From: Paralichthys olivaceus
Taxonomy: Eukaryota > Chordata > Actinopteri > Pleuronectiformes > Paralichthyidae
DNA length: 64,000 bases
Assembly: GCF_024713975.1 (NCBI RefSeq)
Contig: NC_091102.1
Coordinates: 8,809,001 to 8,873,000 of the forward strand
Direction: 5' to 3'
Position 1 is the stretch's first letter; each line of letters opens with the position of its first letter. The notes under the pieces are model-generated. The model made no database searches and was not told where the DNA came from. It saw only the letters and a list, made by a program, of their open reading frames with translations. The position numbers were made by a program, and so were the translations under genes. Shown here in pieces: positions 22,309 through 35,300 of this stretch.

Positions 22309-24247
22309 TCTGTATTATTAGAATATTTCTTAAGTGGTGACTCTACATCCAGGATTGCAGCTGCAGTCACATTATAAATCGTATTGTTATTATATATATA
22401 TTATATATATATATAATTTTTTTCATTGCAACATAACTTCAAATCAGGGAATCTTGATCTTCTTGTTGGAGCCTGTCATTAAGTAAATGAAGGGCAGAGT
22501 GGTTCAATACAAGGCAGTTGATAAAACTGGTCATACTGGAACAACAAAGCACTTTGCTCTCTCCTAAAACACAAACAAAGTTTTTGAGGGAGTTTTGTTG
22601 AGTTCATATGTTTGCTGCAGCTGAATATTGTTGGTTGTTTGTTGGCAGAGTTTCACACATCCTATATTATACTCATTCTTTTTCATTTGACAGAAATCTG
22701 TCCTGATGATTTTGCATTTGAATGCAGTTGACAGTGCATTTTCACACTGTCAACTGACAGCATTAATGGCAGGAAGTGAAAAAGAAACGAAAGTGAGACA
22801 TGCAGCTTCACTTGAAAACAAAACCTTGCAATGATGACTCACCTATGAGCTCAGCTATAGCGCTGAAAGGCCAGGTGTGGCTGGTGGAGTTGGTGTGAAG
22901 AAACTTTGGACAAAGCTGCAAGTGGAGAAATTTATTTCCAACATCAATCTGTGTGTTCTTAAGCTTAATCTAATATTATACTGTAAAATATGATAATATG
23001 TTCAATATAAATGTGTTGATGATTGATGACGATAAAATGCACCATCGTTTGGAGGCCAAATGAAGAAACTGTAGGAAATGCAGTCATAAGACCTCTGTGC
23101 ATTTTAGTGGTGCAACCCAGAAATACACACCTCCCACTAAAGGTATTTATTACCCTTCTGTAGTTTCACTCAGTGGAGGAGATATCCTGTCCATTTGTTT
23201 ACATGTTCTGTGGACGACCCCCCTGTGAGACTCCAGATGTGAGATCCCAATCAGAGATACTAAAAGATACCATAAAGTTGTGGTTTCTTGAGGCCATAAA
23301 ACTAAAGTCTCTTAAACCACCATCGTAAACCTTAAAGTTGCCCTTTTAGATTAACACTTTGGTCAACTCTTTGGCCTGTCCTCCACATACATGTCTGCTC
23401 ATGCGATTATACATACACAAATGTAAATTTTCCATTACACCACCGCGAGCCCCTCCGTTATGTGAGGTTTAAAGGATCATTTAAATGAGTCTTTAAATAC
23501 ACCTGCCTAACAGTTCACACTGGTCTCAGATTATTTACGAGAGTTCCAGAAGTTTTCTAACTGTTAAAAGTCACCAGCATACACACTGAGACTCAGACCT
23601 GCTATTAACATCTGTCCTGTGTGACTCCTTGTTTAACAATCAATGCACACTATAAAAACTGTGGCGCTGCTAATTCAGGATCTGGATCTTAACAGTTATG
23701 CGTCAAACTAGTAGATGATGAACCAGTACCCATCATTATTTTAATTTTCATCAATAGCAATAATGATCATAATTTATCTGAATTATCATCACAATTGATT
23801 CTCAGCTCTTACAAATGTCAAATAGAAGCGACTCCATCCTAAAGATGAGAAGACAGAATTGGTTTCATGTAGATAGAAAATGTTATTTCTAATAAATTAA
23901 ATTTAAGACCTACGTCAAGTGGGATGAATAAACAATTCCCCTCACGTCCTTGATAAATGAAGACATGAAATGAAGACAGAAAAAGCCTTTTTTAACAGAA
24001 TGGCCCTCGAGATGTCTGGAGGCAGTAAGTGTTATTCTAACTGTGTGTCCTGTAAACACAGACCCAGCCTCAGGTAGTGTTGACATGCGCTATTCAACCT
24101 GCGTACATCCGACACACGTGACCACACGGAGCAGGTTAGTGTCATTTCTCAGTTTGTAAGAGTTAACATCACTGGACAACCCTGGGAAGAGGAAGAAATC
24201 TCGCTCACCGTACTAAGCGGGACGCCTCGGTCCGTCTGCACCGCCAT
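15492..24247 (-). CDS. morc3: MORC family CW-type zinc finger protein 3
   Basis: Coding exons: 24209-24247, 22843-22915, 21980-22112, 21453-21679, 21090-21246, 20328-20469, 20004-20132, 19759-19878, 19572-19669, 19347-19454, 19121-19249, 18886-18960, 18740-18782, 18472-18582, 17944-18034, 17786-17858, 16598-17702, 16113-16327, 15492-15651. They total 3228 nt, or 1075 aa (human 939). MORC3 is a nuclear GHKL ATPase that reads H3K4me3 and acts in PML bodies and silencing. Seen: ATPase motifs ELIDNAYD (about 36-42), DNGNG (67-71) and YGNGFKSG (100-107); a CW zinc finger at about 412-455 with C419, C422, C443, C454 and W416/W425; a Ser/Glu-rich centre with an acidic [12 protein letters not shown]-interaction-like motif; coiled coils; and the conserved C-terminal LRQNVGRLL segment. 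Introns 4 and 7 are U12-type. Least certain are the donors of exons 5, 14 and 18 (non-consensus) and the small exon 13. Teleosts may have two morc3 copies; which one this is was not decided. Confidence 0.95.
16140..16190 (-). repeat. morc3: Hexanucleotide coding repeat in morc3 exon 18
   Basis: Three to four GCGGAG-type units encode an Ala-Glu-Ala run (AEAAEAAEA). It lies between the coiled-coil part and the conserved C-terminal segment, where the protein is otherwise variable. Confidence 0.75.
18110..18405 (+). repeat. Dispersed teleost repeat, morc3 intron 14
   Basis: A nearly complete copy: CTATCCATCTATCCTGCATC, GAGCTGGAGCCTATCCCAGC, GACATTAGGTGAGAGG, then TTTGGATTGTGAGAGGAAGC, ACACGGACACGG and a CATCACCGCCGAGCTGCCC end. 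It shares its head with copies at 12.5 kb and 20.5 kb. It is non-autonomous with no ORF. Confidence 0.65.
19879..20003 (-). other. morc3: U12-type GT-AG intron of morc3 (intron 7)
   Basis: The intron starts GTATCCTTT, the exact U12 donor consensus, at 20003. It carries TTCCTTAAG at 19890-19898, close to the U12 branch consensus TTCCTTAAC, about 12 nt from the AG. It is 125 nt long. Joining the exons gives [13 protein letters not shown] in frame, matching the family. Confidence 0.85.
20500..20975 (+). repeat. Dispersed teleost repeat interrupted by a MITE, morc3 intron 5
   Basis: Its head CCATCCATTATCCATACC and CACTTATCG are separated from GGTTTCTGGGGGAGCTGGAT and CAATCCCAGTTGGAATTGGG by the insertion at 20538-20768. 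The remainder continues through ATGTCTTTGGAGTTCCCAGA. It is the same family as the copies at 12.5 and 18.1 kb. Confidence 0.65.
20538..20768. mobile_element. hAT-like MITE with 8-bp target-site duplication
   Basis: The 231-bp insertion has terminal inverted repeats: left CGGTGGTCACCAACC, and right end, read inverted, CAGTGGTCGCCAACC. It is flanked by the perfect 8-bp direct repeat TTTTAAGG at 20530-20537 and 20769-20776. An 8-bp duplication and CAGTGGT-type ends are characteristic of the hAT superfamily. There is no transposase ORF, so it is non-autonomous. Confidence 0.85.
21247..21452 (-). other. morc3: U12-type AT-AC intron of morc3 (intron 4)
   Basis: The intron starts ATATCCTTT at 21452, the exact AT-AC U12 donor. 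It has TCCTTAAC at 21259-21266, the exact branch consensus, and ends in AC at 21247, about 13 nt beyond the branch. Only these ends keep the frame: the joined protein reads [21 protein letters not shown] nearby GT donor paired with the nearby AG acceptor would shift the frame. Confidence 0.9.
22207..22306. repeat. (CA)n microsatellite, morc3 intron 2
   Basis: About 100 bp of CA dinucleotides with a single one-base break near 22231. It lies about 95 bp upstream, in transcript terms, of the exon encoding the first ATPase motifs. A short (TA)n stretch follows at 22388-22422. Confidence 0.95.
22944..24200. other. morc3 intron 1, no further feature seen
   Basis: Within the 1.3-kb first intron I see no ORF, RNA gene or clear repeat. 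It separates the 13-codon first exon from the first exon of the ATPase domain. Confidence 0.5.
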
Positions 24248-24330
24248 GTTTTCATATACTCACTCGGTGGCGGAAGCAGGAAGTGGAGTGACCACCGCGC
24301 GTCAGCATCACGACGTAGCGACGCTGTTTT
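24248..24330 (-). promoter_or_regulatory. morc3: morc3 promoter/5'UTR region
   Basis: A short G/C-rich patch with several CpGs lies just upstream of the start codon. It is followed by AT-rich DNA. No TATA or CCAAT element is evident. Confidence 0.4.
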
Positions 24331-25397
24331 ATTTTGAAGGAATTGTCTTCTGTGACCATGAACTGAGGTTATTCTTCTTTTCTCATTCGTCATACATGGA
24401 TATATAAAGTGTTTACTGTCATTTGATTGATTCATTCTGATTTAGTTTTCATTGAGTTTGCATTGACAATTCTGTTTGTTTTGCACATTGACAGATAAAG
24501 TGACAAATATATACAGATATAGAAAAAAGTCAACACCTATTTAGGTTGACTAAGATCTATTGTTTGGTCATTACGTTGTTTAGGTGGTTACTCATTATTA
24601 TAATGAAAAAAATCCACTCAATAAATCTATAATTAACTGGTTGGAAAGGAGTTCAGACGATACCTTTAATTTGACACTCAGCAGAAAACACAGTCATCAT
24701 AATTTTACTTTACTTTAAGCTATTTCCTTTTTCTCATTTGTATATTTTATTTATAGTTGTATATCATTATTTTTGTACTCTGATGTTGTCGTTATTTAAG
24801 AATTTAAATATATAAAGATGTATTATGGGGGCTGTGTTGCAGCATGAAGCCTCTTCAATATTCACATATTCTCTGATTCATCAATGTTTTTTAAATAAAA
24901 ACCAATGTGGGCAAAACTTTAACTAAAACTTTTTAAATTCACTCGGTCAATTTACAACTTCCTGTCTTCACCTGCTCAACTGTTTCCATATCGAAAGCTG
25001 CGTACCTCATGTATTAGCCATCACTGATTTTATAGTTATGCACTATCATATTAAATTAAATTTATCACATTATACACATAGAGCTCAATGTAAACTCCCC
25101 AGGGATCACTTACACTTGACAGAATTACATCTCTAAAAAGGTAAAATCACTGCAAGAAACTTTGTAGGCTACATTATTCAGTTTTCTATTGTGATAACCC
25201 ACATGTTTAAACCTACACTTTGTTCTGCAGAACACTTTTATAATAGGCCTGTATTTCCCAACCTTACCTGATGTAAAGTCTCCTTGATAATATTTATGAT
25301 AAATTACACACACACACACACACAAACACACAACTGCAGGAAAACGAGCAACAAAAAGCTGCAATCAGGGAATGCAGCATTTAAGCTAAATATTTAC
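24331..25397. other. Intergenic DNA between morc3 and dop1b
   Basis: About 1.1 kb of AT-rich sequence with a short CA run at 25309-25333. No protein-like ORF or RNA gene was recognised. Confidence 0.6.
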
Positions 25398-25403
25398 TTT
25401 AAT
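25398..25403 (-). terminator. dop1b: Possible dop1b polyadenylation signal (ATTAAA)
   Basis: TTTAAT on the plus strand reads ATTAAA in the dop1b direction, about 0.9 kb past the stop codon. That makes 25404-26321 the probable 3'UTR. It is a variant signal and other ends are possible. Confidence 0.3.
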
Positions 25404-26321
25404 GAACCTTCTTTCACTTAATTCAAAACTTAAAATGGTCCTTTAAACATCCAAAATAAATTACGTAAACATTCAGTACAGTGGAATATAAGACAACGGG
25501 CAGTTGTGAAAACCTTCATTCAACGACCACAAAGAAAGATTTGAATTCCCTTAAACACCAACAACAGCAAGCATGTACTGTATATTACTGAGGTACACCC
25601 AATGAAATGTAGGATATTGTAAGGAGTCTTCCTGGTGTACACAAAAAAAACATTCAGTAACTTACTCATAAAATCACTGGAAATCAGTGAGGTCCAATAA
25701 TGAATTCAATAACAAAAAGAGAGAGAGTAGTTCTACAGCATGGTCCTGCAGACATACAATCTTCACATTCTCCGAGTCAGACAGATGCAGTGTGTATGCT
25801 TGTACTAAAGAGTATTGTTAACCAGACTTATGAGAACAGAAAGAAAATGAATACTTGATAAAATTCTTCACAGCGAATCTGCTATTTGGCTTCAAACAAA
25901 AACATAGAAGCGGAACAATAATTTGAGGTTTATGCAATTACTGTTGTTTTTTGTCTAAAATCATTTAGAGCAAAGAGAGTAGACACTGTGAAATAATCTT
26001 AATGTGTAAACATTTTGGATAGTGTAGAGATAATGTACATCAGTGAGAAATAAAAAGGAGCAGATCTAATTCACTTGTAATTAATACCATATTTTTCAGA
26101 CTGACTGAATGAGCTACAACTATGTCCCTTGGTTTTTCCAATACAGATTTGGGGTGAACCTCAAAAGTATAATTGTGGAAATTAGACAAGTTAAAACATT
26201 AAAACATTTCCTTTTTTCTACTTCACACTACACGATCACTGTTGTGCCTATTTTAGATATTACACTCATATGGCTGCAGGTCTAAAAGCTTGGGGAGAGG
26301 ACTTATTTGAAAGCTTCATGC

Positions 26322-29300
26322 TTAAGTTTTCAAACTCTCTGTGGAGTCCAGGAATTCTTTCTCAATGATGTGCTCCAGCTTCTTCAGGACCGTGCCTGAT
26401 CTGGGTGGGTAGTCTGCTATTGGGAAGTGTTGCAAAAGGTGGCCATTAGGGGGAGGAACTTGGAAGGAACAGCAAAGGGTGCGAAGAAAAGGCAACAGCT
26501 GGGTGATGGAGCGCAGGGAGCACTGGGTGAGGAGGGGGAACTCCAAAAGGTCGGTGGAAGATTCCTCGCTCAGTCTGTTCAGTGCCTGGAACATAAAGTA
26601 AGGACATTAAAAACAAAAAAATCACTTTCAGTTAACGTTCATCACAACGGACACCAGAGTCTTAATTCATATGACAACTTCATTACCATGAAAAAAGATC
26701 CACCTTATCATAAGCAGACACTAAAGCTTTTTCCAGAGTTCATATCTTCAGTTCAAAATGTCTTATGCCAAAATGAATGGGTGTCCACATTGTTGACCTT
26801 TTAATAGATTGGATCCAAAAATTCCATCTTATCTTCTTGGAGACCAGGATGTAGCAGATCTAATCTGACATGATTGAACATTTGTTTTGTTTGTCGCTCC
26901 CTTCTGCCCTCTTTTTGCAAAATGTATCAAATATAAAGCTGGAAAACCTTTAACTAACACAACTGTGCGTCTGAATCTAAGCCTTCCAATCTCTTACCCC
27001 ATATCTTTGCTGTATCCCTTCCAGTACTTTGACAACATGGGGTATGCAATCCTGCTCGGCCTCTATCAGCGCATTCTCTGGGCCATTGTAGCGGTTCACA
27101 TCCACTTCAGGGACAAATGCCCAGCGATACCTGCATATGGAACAAACAGAAAATTTATGATAATAACTTCTGTAATGTCAAAATCTAGTTCAAAATGGTT
27201 TCAAGTTATTTCTAAATTGGTCTCTTACATCTGAAAGAGTGGTATCTGCTCTGGAGGAAAGGTCAGAGACGTGTCCAGAAACTTGCAGGCTGACAGGTAC
27301 ATGTCCAACTCTGCCTGAGAGAAGTTCACTGCTCCATTTCTTTCATGGGCTCCACGCACCACTTTTGCCAGTCTAGGAAGTAAAATAAGACCCAATTACT
27401 TTGAGAGAGAGCATTGAAGGGTGTCAGCGTAAAAAGGATTTTATGAGTCAAAGAATCGACTCACTTTGAGACGTCTTTATCAGGCTGCAGAGATTTCTCT
27501 AGACGTGCAAAAATGCGAATCTGAAGAACGACAAATAAAATAGACACTCGTACAGTATGACCCAGCATTTAAAGTCATGTTCTTACAGGATGTGATCTTA
27601 CCAGTTCTGTGACCATGATTGGCCAAAGAGATATCAGGTGCTGGGATGAAATCCGCAGCAGCAGAACACGAAACATCAAGAACATCTGGGCTGAAACAGC
27701 TGGGCTGGGGTTGGTACGCAAAGCCTCCGTGAGACGCTCTGAGAGGATGATAATTATACTTTCATAAATTGTTGTCGAACAACATTTGAAACCCCTAAAT
27801 TACCCACAGTAACAAATAAATATATTCTGGAGCAGTGCCACACCTTGGATGAGGGGCAGATAGAGATGATACTGGTCGAGTTCTCCGCTGAACATGGCAA
27901 ATGCCTGGCGCTTCAGCAGCATGGGTTTCTGATCTACATTACCAAACAGTTTCAAGGAGCCACTCTGCAAGCCTACGTTACAGAAAAAAATGGTTCATAA
28001 CAGGAAATAATCCAAAACATCTCATGAAGCAGACATTTCAAGAAGTGACATTGTGGCTGGTTTTGAAAAATAATTTCTCTCAATGTACTGGTCTGAAGAG
28101 TTCATAACTTCTTTAAATCCTTAAGAAGCCTAAACTTTATATTTGTTTGTTTGAATTGATTATTCTATAAACTGTATCATGGTTTTGTCACACAAACACT
28201 TCCTACAGGCTGTACTCACTCATGAGGTCTTTAAACATTGTCTTCTCATGAGTCAGCAGATGATCAATAATGGATTTCCAACTAGAAAGAACACAGGGAA
28301 GTCAGGCGTGAGATTTTCAGTTCATTCAAGTGACTGAATTAAATGCACCTCAGAGACAAAAATTTCATTTTCCTAAAAAGGAAATACTGAACAAAGACGC
28401 ACAGTGGAGCAAATGAACAATCTGAATGGTAGTGAGGAAAAACAATGTCTTGAATTTGGCAATGGTGGAAGAGAATATGTTTTATGTTTTGAATAATAAA
28501 TATTAGGGGTTAAAAGACCTTATCTTGACACAAACCCAAATCATGAGCAGAAAAATAAGTGATGGCTTTGCCTAATGGAGCTGAAATAGACTCTCAGAAG
28601 TTGGTGTTGCAGTTGTTAACCTTTACAGCGAACTCCGGTTGGATCCTCCCGGTGGTGTCGTGTGTTACCTAGCAACAACTTCTACTAAAGATGTCTCTCA
28701 GTTCTTTTAGATTTGGAAGTCTTCGATGGGGAGCTATTAAAAATGTCTGAAAATAGTCTAAGACACTGCTCTATTGATTGAATTTGTTGTTGACTTGGAT
28801 TACAAAGAGAGTACTTTAATAAATAATTTAATAATTAATAATAAAATGTAAAATGTACGCACACAATCATACATCCATCTTCCGCAAAGACCCATTGATT
28901 ATTACAAAAAACTATTTATAACTATGGTGCTATTAGTGACAGGAAAGGAAAAACTCAACAGTTCCTGGATGTAGAGGAGTGGTGAATGACTGAAATGAAT
29001 TCCAATCCAACAGACAAACCTACTGACCTGGGTGCACAGGAAGCATCCATGGTGAAGAAGAGGGGGTCCATGAACAGCTCAAAGACCTCTTTCTTCCAGG
29101 CCCTTTTGGTGTAGGCATACCCGCTCAGATTGCTCAGCAGCTGAGCACCTGCATCAAAGCTGGGAATGTTGTAGGCACTACAGGAGAGAAAGTTAGTTAG
29201 TGGAACTCTATAAAAGGCCCAGTATGTAGGAGTAAGTAGTGGCATCTAGCAGTGAGGTTAAAATAGGCAAAAATAAATAAATAAAATATCTCCACGCATG

Positions 29301-32300
29301 TGAAGAACAACAACGAAAATGTCAAGGGAGCTTTTGGTGATCAGAGCAGACACCGGTGACAATGTGCTATGAACAAAAACATGTGATCTCCATAGCAGAA
29401 TTAACATATTCCATCCTGCCTATGTTTGCTGCACCTTCCCTTGGCTGAACGCTCCGGAGATTTCCGTGTTAATGTAAACATGTCTGCACAGAGGCCTGCT
29501 GCTTTGTTGTTCATGTGTGAAAGGCAAACTCTGGGGAAAGTCTGACCCCAATTCTGCACGCATTCTCATAAAATGCAAAAGCACCTCTCTACACTCGGTG
29601 TTTGGTTTGTCTGTTCTGGGCTACAGTAGAAACATGGCAGAGCACCAGCGACAGCAGTTACCTGTGGTTCTTCAGGTACGGAAAAACATAGTACATGAGC
29701 CGAGAAATGAGAGGAACAGCTTTCTCCTTTTCATCGCTGCGGTACACCATGTCCAGAAGTGGTGCCAACATCTGCACAATGAGAAAATGTGTCAAACACT
29801 TCAAATATTACTTTTCTTGCCACAAAAAAATCTTTAAAAAAAATCACAGAACCCTACCTCAGCCAGGAGCACAAGAGCCTGCACACTGTAAACTGAGGGA
29901 GCTGAGGAGGAGACCATGGTGCTGGCTTGAGCAAACTCTGACAGGGAGAAAATGAGAGAGCGAGTTCACTTGTGTTACCAAGCTTTTAAAATTTCTCATA
30001 TTTTATTTAGAATAGCTGCGGGAAATACAGCTGAGGGTATGCATGCAGGTATTTGTGAGGAATTACCGCTTTGTTCACCGTCCACGTCTGCGTCATCAGG
30101 TTCGACTGCTTCAGGGCACACCTGCGGCTGAACTTTGACCTCAAGGCTGCGGCTGAGCCAACTGGTCTGCTCCAGAGATGACCCTGCAATCCCACCCACC
30201 GCCTCGAGGATCCGCTGAGTCACCTCCTGCATGGTAATGTCAATATGTTTGTTTACATGAACTTAGTTCACCACATTGCTGTTAATTGACATGTAGTTGA
30301 CAAACCTGGAATGGTTATTGACCTGCTGCATATATAAACCAGTTCATAGTTACCAGTTTACTACTGTGCAGTTGTACTTATTACTTGGCGAATTACTTGG
30401 CTGAGTAACCTGGTTACTTAAGTGCAAGTTAATGCACTGAATATCAACACAGAGGCTCACGTGCATTGTTCATGTATCGTACCTGCAGATCTCGAATATC
30501 CTTCTTGTTGTCCAGGTTGGGGAGCCGATTGACAAAGTCATTGAGGATTCTGCAAGATACGAAACATTTCTGAATTTCAAATTTCCTAAAAGAAATGAAC
30601 TTGAATACAAGGAGAACATGTCTGACTTTTTTTTTTTTTTATAACAATAAAGATGATAATGAGAAAATAATACGGACTACAGAGAGGTTTGGTGTGTTTG
30701 TCCTAAATAAGTTTGTGGAAGAAATGCCTGTGATATAGATGTAGATGTACTTTTAATCAGAGTATGGGATGAGCTCTGAATGTTTAAAAACTGACCCCAG
30801 CAGTAAGAAGTATCCAGGCGGGGCCAGGTTGAGCTGAACAGACTCTCGCAACAGACTGATAAGAGGAGCAACGTTCTCTTGCAGAGACTGGGCGGAAATA
30901 CTACAAACAGAAACAGAGATAGTTACAAATGTGAGCATTTCTAGAATGGCTGTAATAAGTCTGAGGTTGGGACTTCTGTATTTGCTTACTTACCTCTGGA
31001 CATAGGCATAGCTGAATTGTAACATGGGGATATCTACCAAGGTTGACTTCTGGTGGAGAAAAAGGTAGAAAATGTTTTGAAAAGGAGTAAAAATAAACTT
31101 AATAAACTTAATTCTGAGCATTTGTGTTTGTATGTGTTAGCACACCTGTTCTCCTTTAATCTGGTGGGGTTTTTTCACCACCTCTTTGATCAACTGCAGG
31201 ATGGTATCTGTATGCAAGGTGTTCAGTGATTTCAACAGATCCACAATGGTCAGACGAGCCTCACTGGTCACAGGTAAAACCTAAAGAACAGAAGAACATA
31301 AAAATGTCAACAAGTACTCTAAAGCCAATCAGTGACAAAGATGTGACTCTTTGTTTCCACACTCACTGCAGGTCTCACCTTATTTTTATGTCTCCTTCTA
31401 CCCTTCCTGCTGCTCCACACTACTCCCAGTGAAGCCATTATCTGAACGCCATACTGACTAGTCAGAGGGAGCAGGAACTCCAGTATTCGGTGGCGTAGGA
31501 TCTAAACATGGACAAACCATGAATGAAACCATTCAAATGACAATACATGGAAATGGCTGATCAGGAGAAAATGTGTAAGAATATTACATGATCAACAAAC
31601 ACATACAGCATTAACAACCTGTTCCTAACACACACCTTGGTGCTTTTAAAGTAGACAGAGGTAGAAGTGTGTCTGCTGCTCTGGCCAGAGTCAGACGCCC
31701 GCCGCTGAAGCTCTTCCCTCCTGACCACGCCCCACAACAAAACCATGCTAGTGAGCATGTCGGGCAGAACCTCGATCACAGTGTTGCGTGCATTACGAAC
31801 ATCCACAGGATCACAGGCAACCAGGGACTAACAGAAAAAAAATTTGCATTAATATTGTCATACAAATAAGAGATAAACATCTGTATGTACAGTGCGTTCA
31901 CTTCTCACCCTCTTGTTGTCCAGTAAACAGTGGTGTGTAATAGTGGTCAGGCCTTCCAACAGAGTCATAGGGTAGTCGGGGGCGATGTTCTCTCTCCTGC
32001 CACTGAGGCTGATCAGGAGACACGACCATAAATCAATTATTTCATTAAACCCGTTACTAAACATTTTAGTGCACAAGCCCAGAAATATTGTCCCTGATAA
32101 ATTACTGTCATAATTCAAGTCTCAAGCAATCAAGCTACTGCAAAAACAACTTAAAATCTGGGGTCATGTTTGGAGACTAAACATGACACATGACTAAAAA
32201 GGTAAGGAGAAACTTTTCTGTTGATCTTGCTAACCTACAACAAACAGCTTTTGCTGTGATATGTGAAGAGACTTGGAGCAAAAAATAGTTGCTGAAAACT

Positions 32301-35300
32301 ACATTTCTTTACCTAAACTGTTAAATTGTCAGTGTACAAAGCTACTGTATGTAAGCACAACCTACCTCTGATTTGTCTTTCCTCCATCATGCTCATACAA
32401 CTTGACCAGCTCGTCCAAGTTCCTGCAGATCTGACCGATGAGGGGAGCCACAATGATTCCCAATGAGCGTCCCAGGTACGGCAGAGAGGAGCACAGCAGA
32501 GACACCCAGTGGGGGTGCATGGCATAACCGTACTGTGGTTGCAGAGCCATGGCCGCGGCATTCACAAACATTCCTTGGGCTGTTATGGGGTGACTATGGA
32601 CGTACTGTGCTGACTTGATGGACTGCTGGAAAAGGACTGCAGTTTGCCACTCACGAGTGAGAGGGGTGTTGGCAGTTGGGGATTCACGAGGCTCCACGGG
32701 TTGGCTGGAAGCTCCACCTGACGCACCTGATGAAATGCCCCCACCAAGCCCCACATGGTGCTCAAGGACTATGAGACCCTCAAGGAGTTTGAGTAATTCC
32801 ATTTGTAAGGGGTATTGTTCCTGCCCGCCTCCTGATCCAAGATTCAGCAGACTCTCCTCTGACAGGCCTCCCTGCTCAACCAGCAGCTCCACATTTCTGG
32901 ATGTTACCTTGTCCGTTCCCCTCTGGCTGACATACATGGATGCAGAAAGTGTAAGCAGAGCATATTGCTGCACTTTACAGCTGGACAAGAGCCTGCGGAT
33001 GGCCTCCACACTGGCCCCATTGTCCTCGTGACCTCTTGCCATGCAACCAAGCTGGTTCACCATCCGGGTTAGCACCTCCACACTCCTCACCTGAACCTCC
33101 CTGTTCCCCTGCAGGTCAAGAGGGCCAAGGCTCAGGTATGAAGGGTAATGAGAGCGCAGGAATCGCAGGCACAAAGACACCAGCAGTTCAATGAGAATGG
33201 ATGGGGGCACGGAGGGGGAGGAGGATGGTGAAAGCAGGCAGCCGTAGAAGCCTTTGCCATCCTGAGCCTGTTGGTGTCGGTGTAAAAGGTTAGAGACCAG
33301 GTTTAAATGTGCAGCTGAGCTTGTGTCCAGAGAGGTTGACGAGAGTGCATCCACCAGAGGGCACTCAGCGCTGCTCCTCAGCAAGCTGTCTAGCAGTGAC
33401 AGACCTTGGAGCAGGTGGCGCCAGCCGCCCGCCACAGGATACAGTAGCACATGACGGAACAGAGAGTCGATGGCTTCTCTCTTCTCACGCTCCTGTTTTA
33501 ACAGGCGAGACCTGGCCATGGTCTCCAGCTCCAAATCCTCCTCATCTTCACTTGACAGTGAATCAGATGCCTGTGTTCGCTCAGACTCTGCCCTCCGCAG
33601 GCCGTTGACCACTCCGCCTTCCTCAATGCTGCCATACAGAGCGGAACCAGAGCTGGAGTTCTCTGTGGATACCTGAGCACCGCTAGTGTCTGCTGACTCC
33701 GTGTGTTCGCTCTCAGGCTCCTCATCTGCTCTATCTTCCTCCTCCTCCTCCTCCTCGGTGTCTTCACTCTCACACCCTGATGGCACCAAAGAGTCCTGCG
33801 GTTTGACCTGCTCTGGTCCACTGTCCAACTCTGCCCACAGGGATTCCCTGTCTACAATGTTTGTGAGATTTAAGGTGGTGACCTCTGTTGCCATGGCATC
33901 CGCAGATGTCCCAGATGTTTTGGTGGAGCTTCGACTTCTGCTGCTAAGAATCTTCAGGTTTCCTTTAAAGAAAAGAGCATGTCAACTTAACAAAACACAC
34001 ACAAAACAAAGAATACATCCAATCAGGAAAAATGTATTCCTAAATTCACATTTCACTCATACATACGTCTACAATGCAGATACACACACTTACCCGCAGT
34101 GAGATTTTGTTTGATGCTGTTAATGGAGGAGCACTGAGTGGACGGGTGAAGCAGCAACAACAGAATAGGTTCCAAGATTCTAATCACATCACTGAGGGAC
34201 AGAGCCCTGATCAGCCAGCACTGAGTAGCTGCACGTATTGAGCCATCAGTGCAGCTCAGACTGTCCACCACCACACACAGAGACCTGAGAGAGAGACGCA
34301 CACTTTGCAGAAACTGAAACAACAAATGACAGCTGTCTTTCTCTGGGCTTCTTTAAGTGTTTAAACTATATTTTGACAATATGCTGTCAGTGATTTAAGA
34401 GGCATAATGGGGCATAAAACTGCATTTTGGCCAGAGGGTGCTGTCTCTTTTACATATACTGCAATAATGTCCAGATAGTAAAATGGTGATATGACAATAG
34501 CCCCATTGTTGCAACCCACATAGTAAATACGACTTTTATTAAAACACTTCTCTGGCACCACCATTAGGACATTTGTTAGCAGTCACGTATTTATTTAATC
34601 CACAAACAGAATAGTGGTGATGTGCTGAAGATGTAAACTACATAATCTTAATGAAACATGAGCTGACAAAATCTTAAATATTCAGGAATGACAATGAGAT
34701 ACAGTATATGCATTACTACAGATAGTAAGTAGATACTGCTCTCTATTTGTCTTTACTGCGTTCCACTTTTCAGCTGTGTACTCACCGGTCAAAGGAGCGG
34801 TTGAGAGACATGGTCCTGTTGGTCTGGATTTCCCGGGTCAGGTGCCACAGCACTGTGAAGCGATGTAGAGCTTCCAGCCTAATAGCCTGGGACAGACAAA
34901 CACAAAGGTTAGTATAAGCCACTGGCTTGTTTGCTCAACTGATTAAGTATCATAGTGTCTGTTTGTGTCCCAGTTACACCGACACGTGTTGAAGATGTTG
35001 GGATTAAATGAAAATGTGAGAGTGAAATGAAAAGTGAAATGAAAAGTGTTTCAGTGTGTGCATACACACCTTGTCTTTGTGCAGTAGCGCCTGGCAAATG
35101 ATGTCTTCACAGATTGTCGCTGACGGAGCCAAACAGTGAAGCCTGTAAAAGAGTTCCACACAAGAAATGTGCTGCTCTCTCCGATCCATGTCCAGCTGGC
35201 TCCAAAGAACCTGAGACACCCTCTGGATCACAGCACAATAATAGAACAATCTTAAACACCACATTTAAACCACAGCTCTGAGTTATGAGAGACATTTTCT

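Noticed and set aside
22100..22370. ORFs of alternating Cys-Val
   Set aside because: Pure translation of the CA microsatellite.
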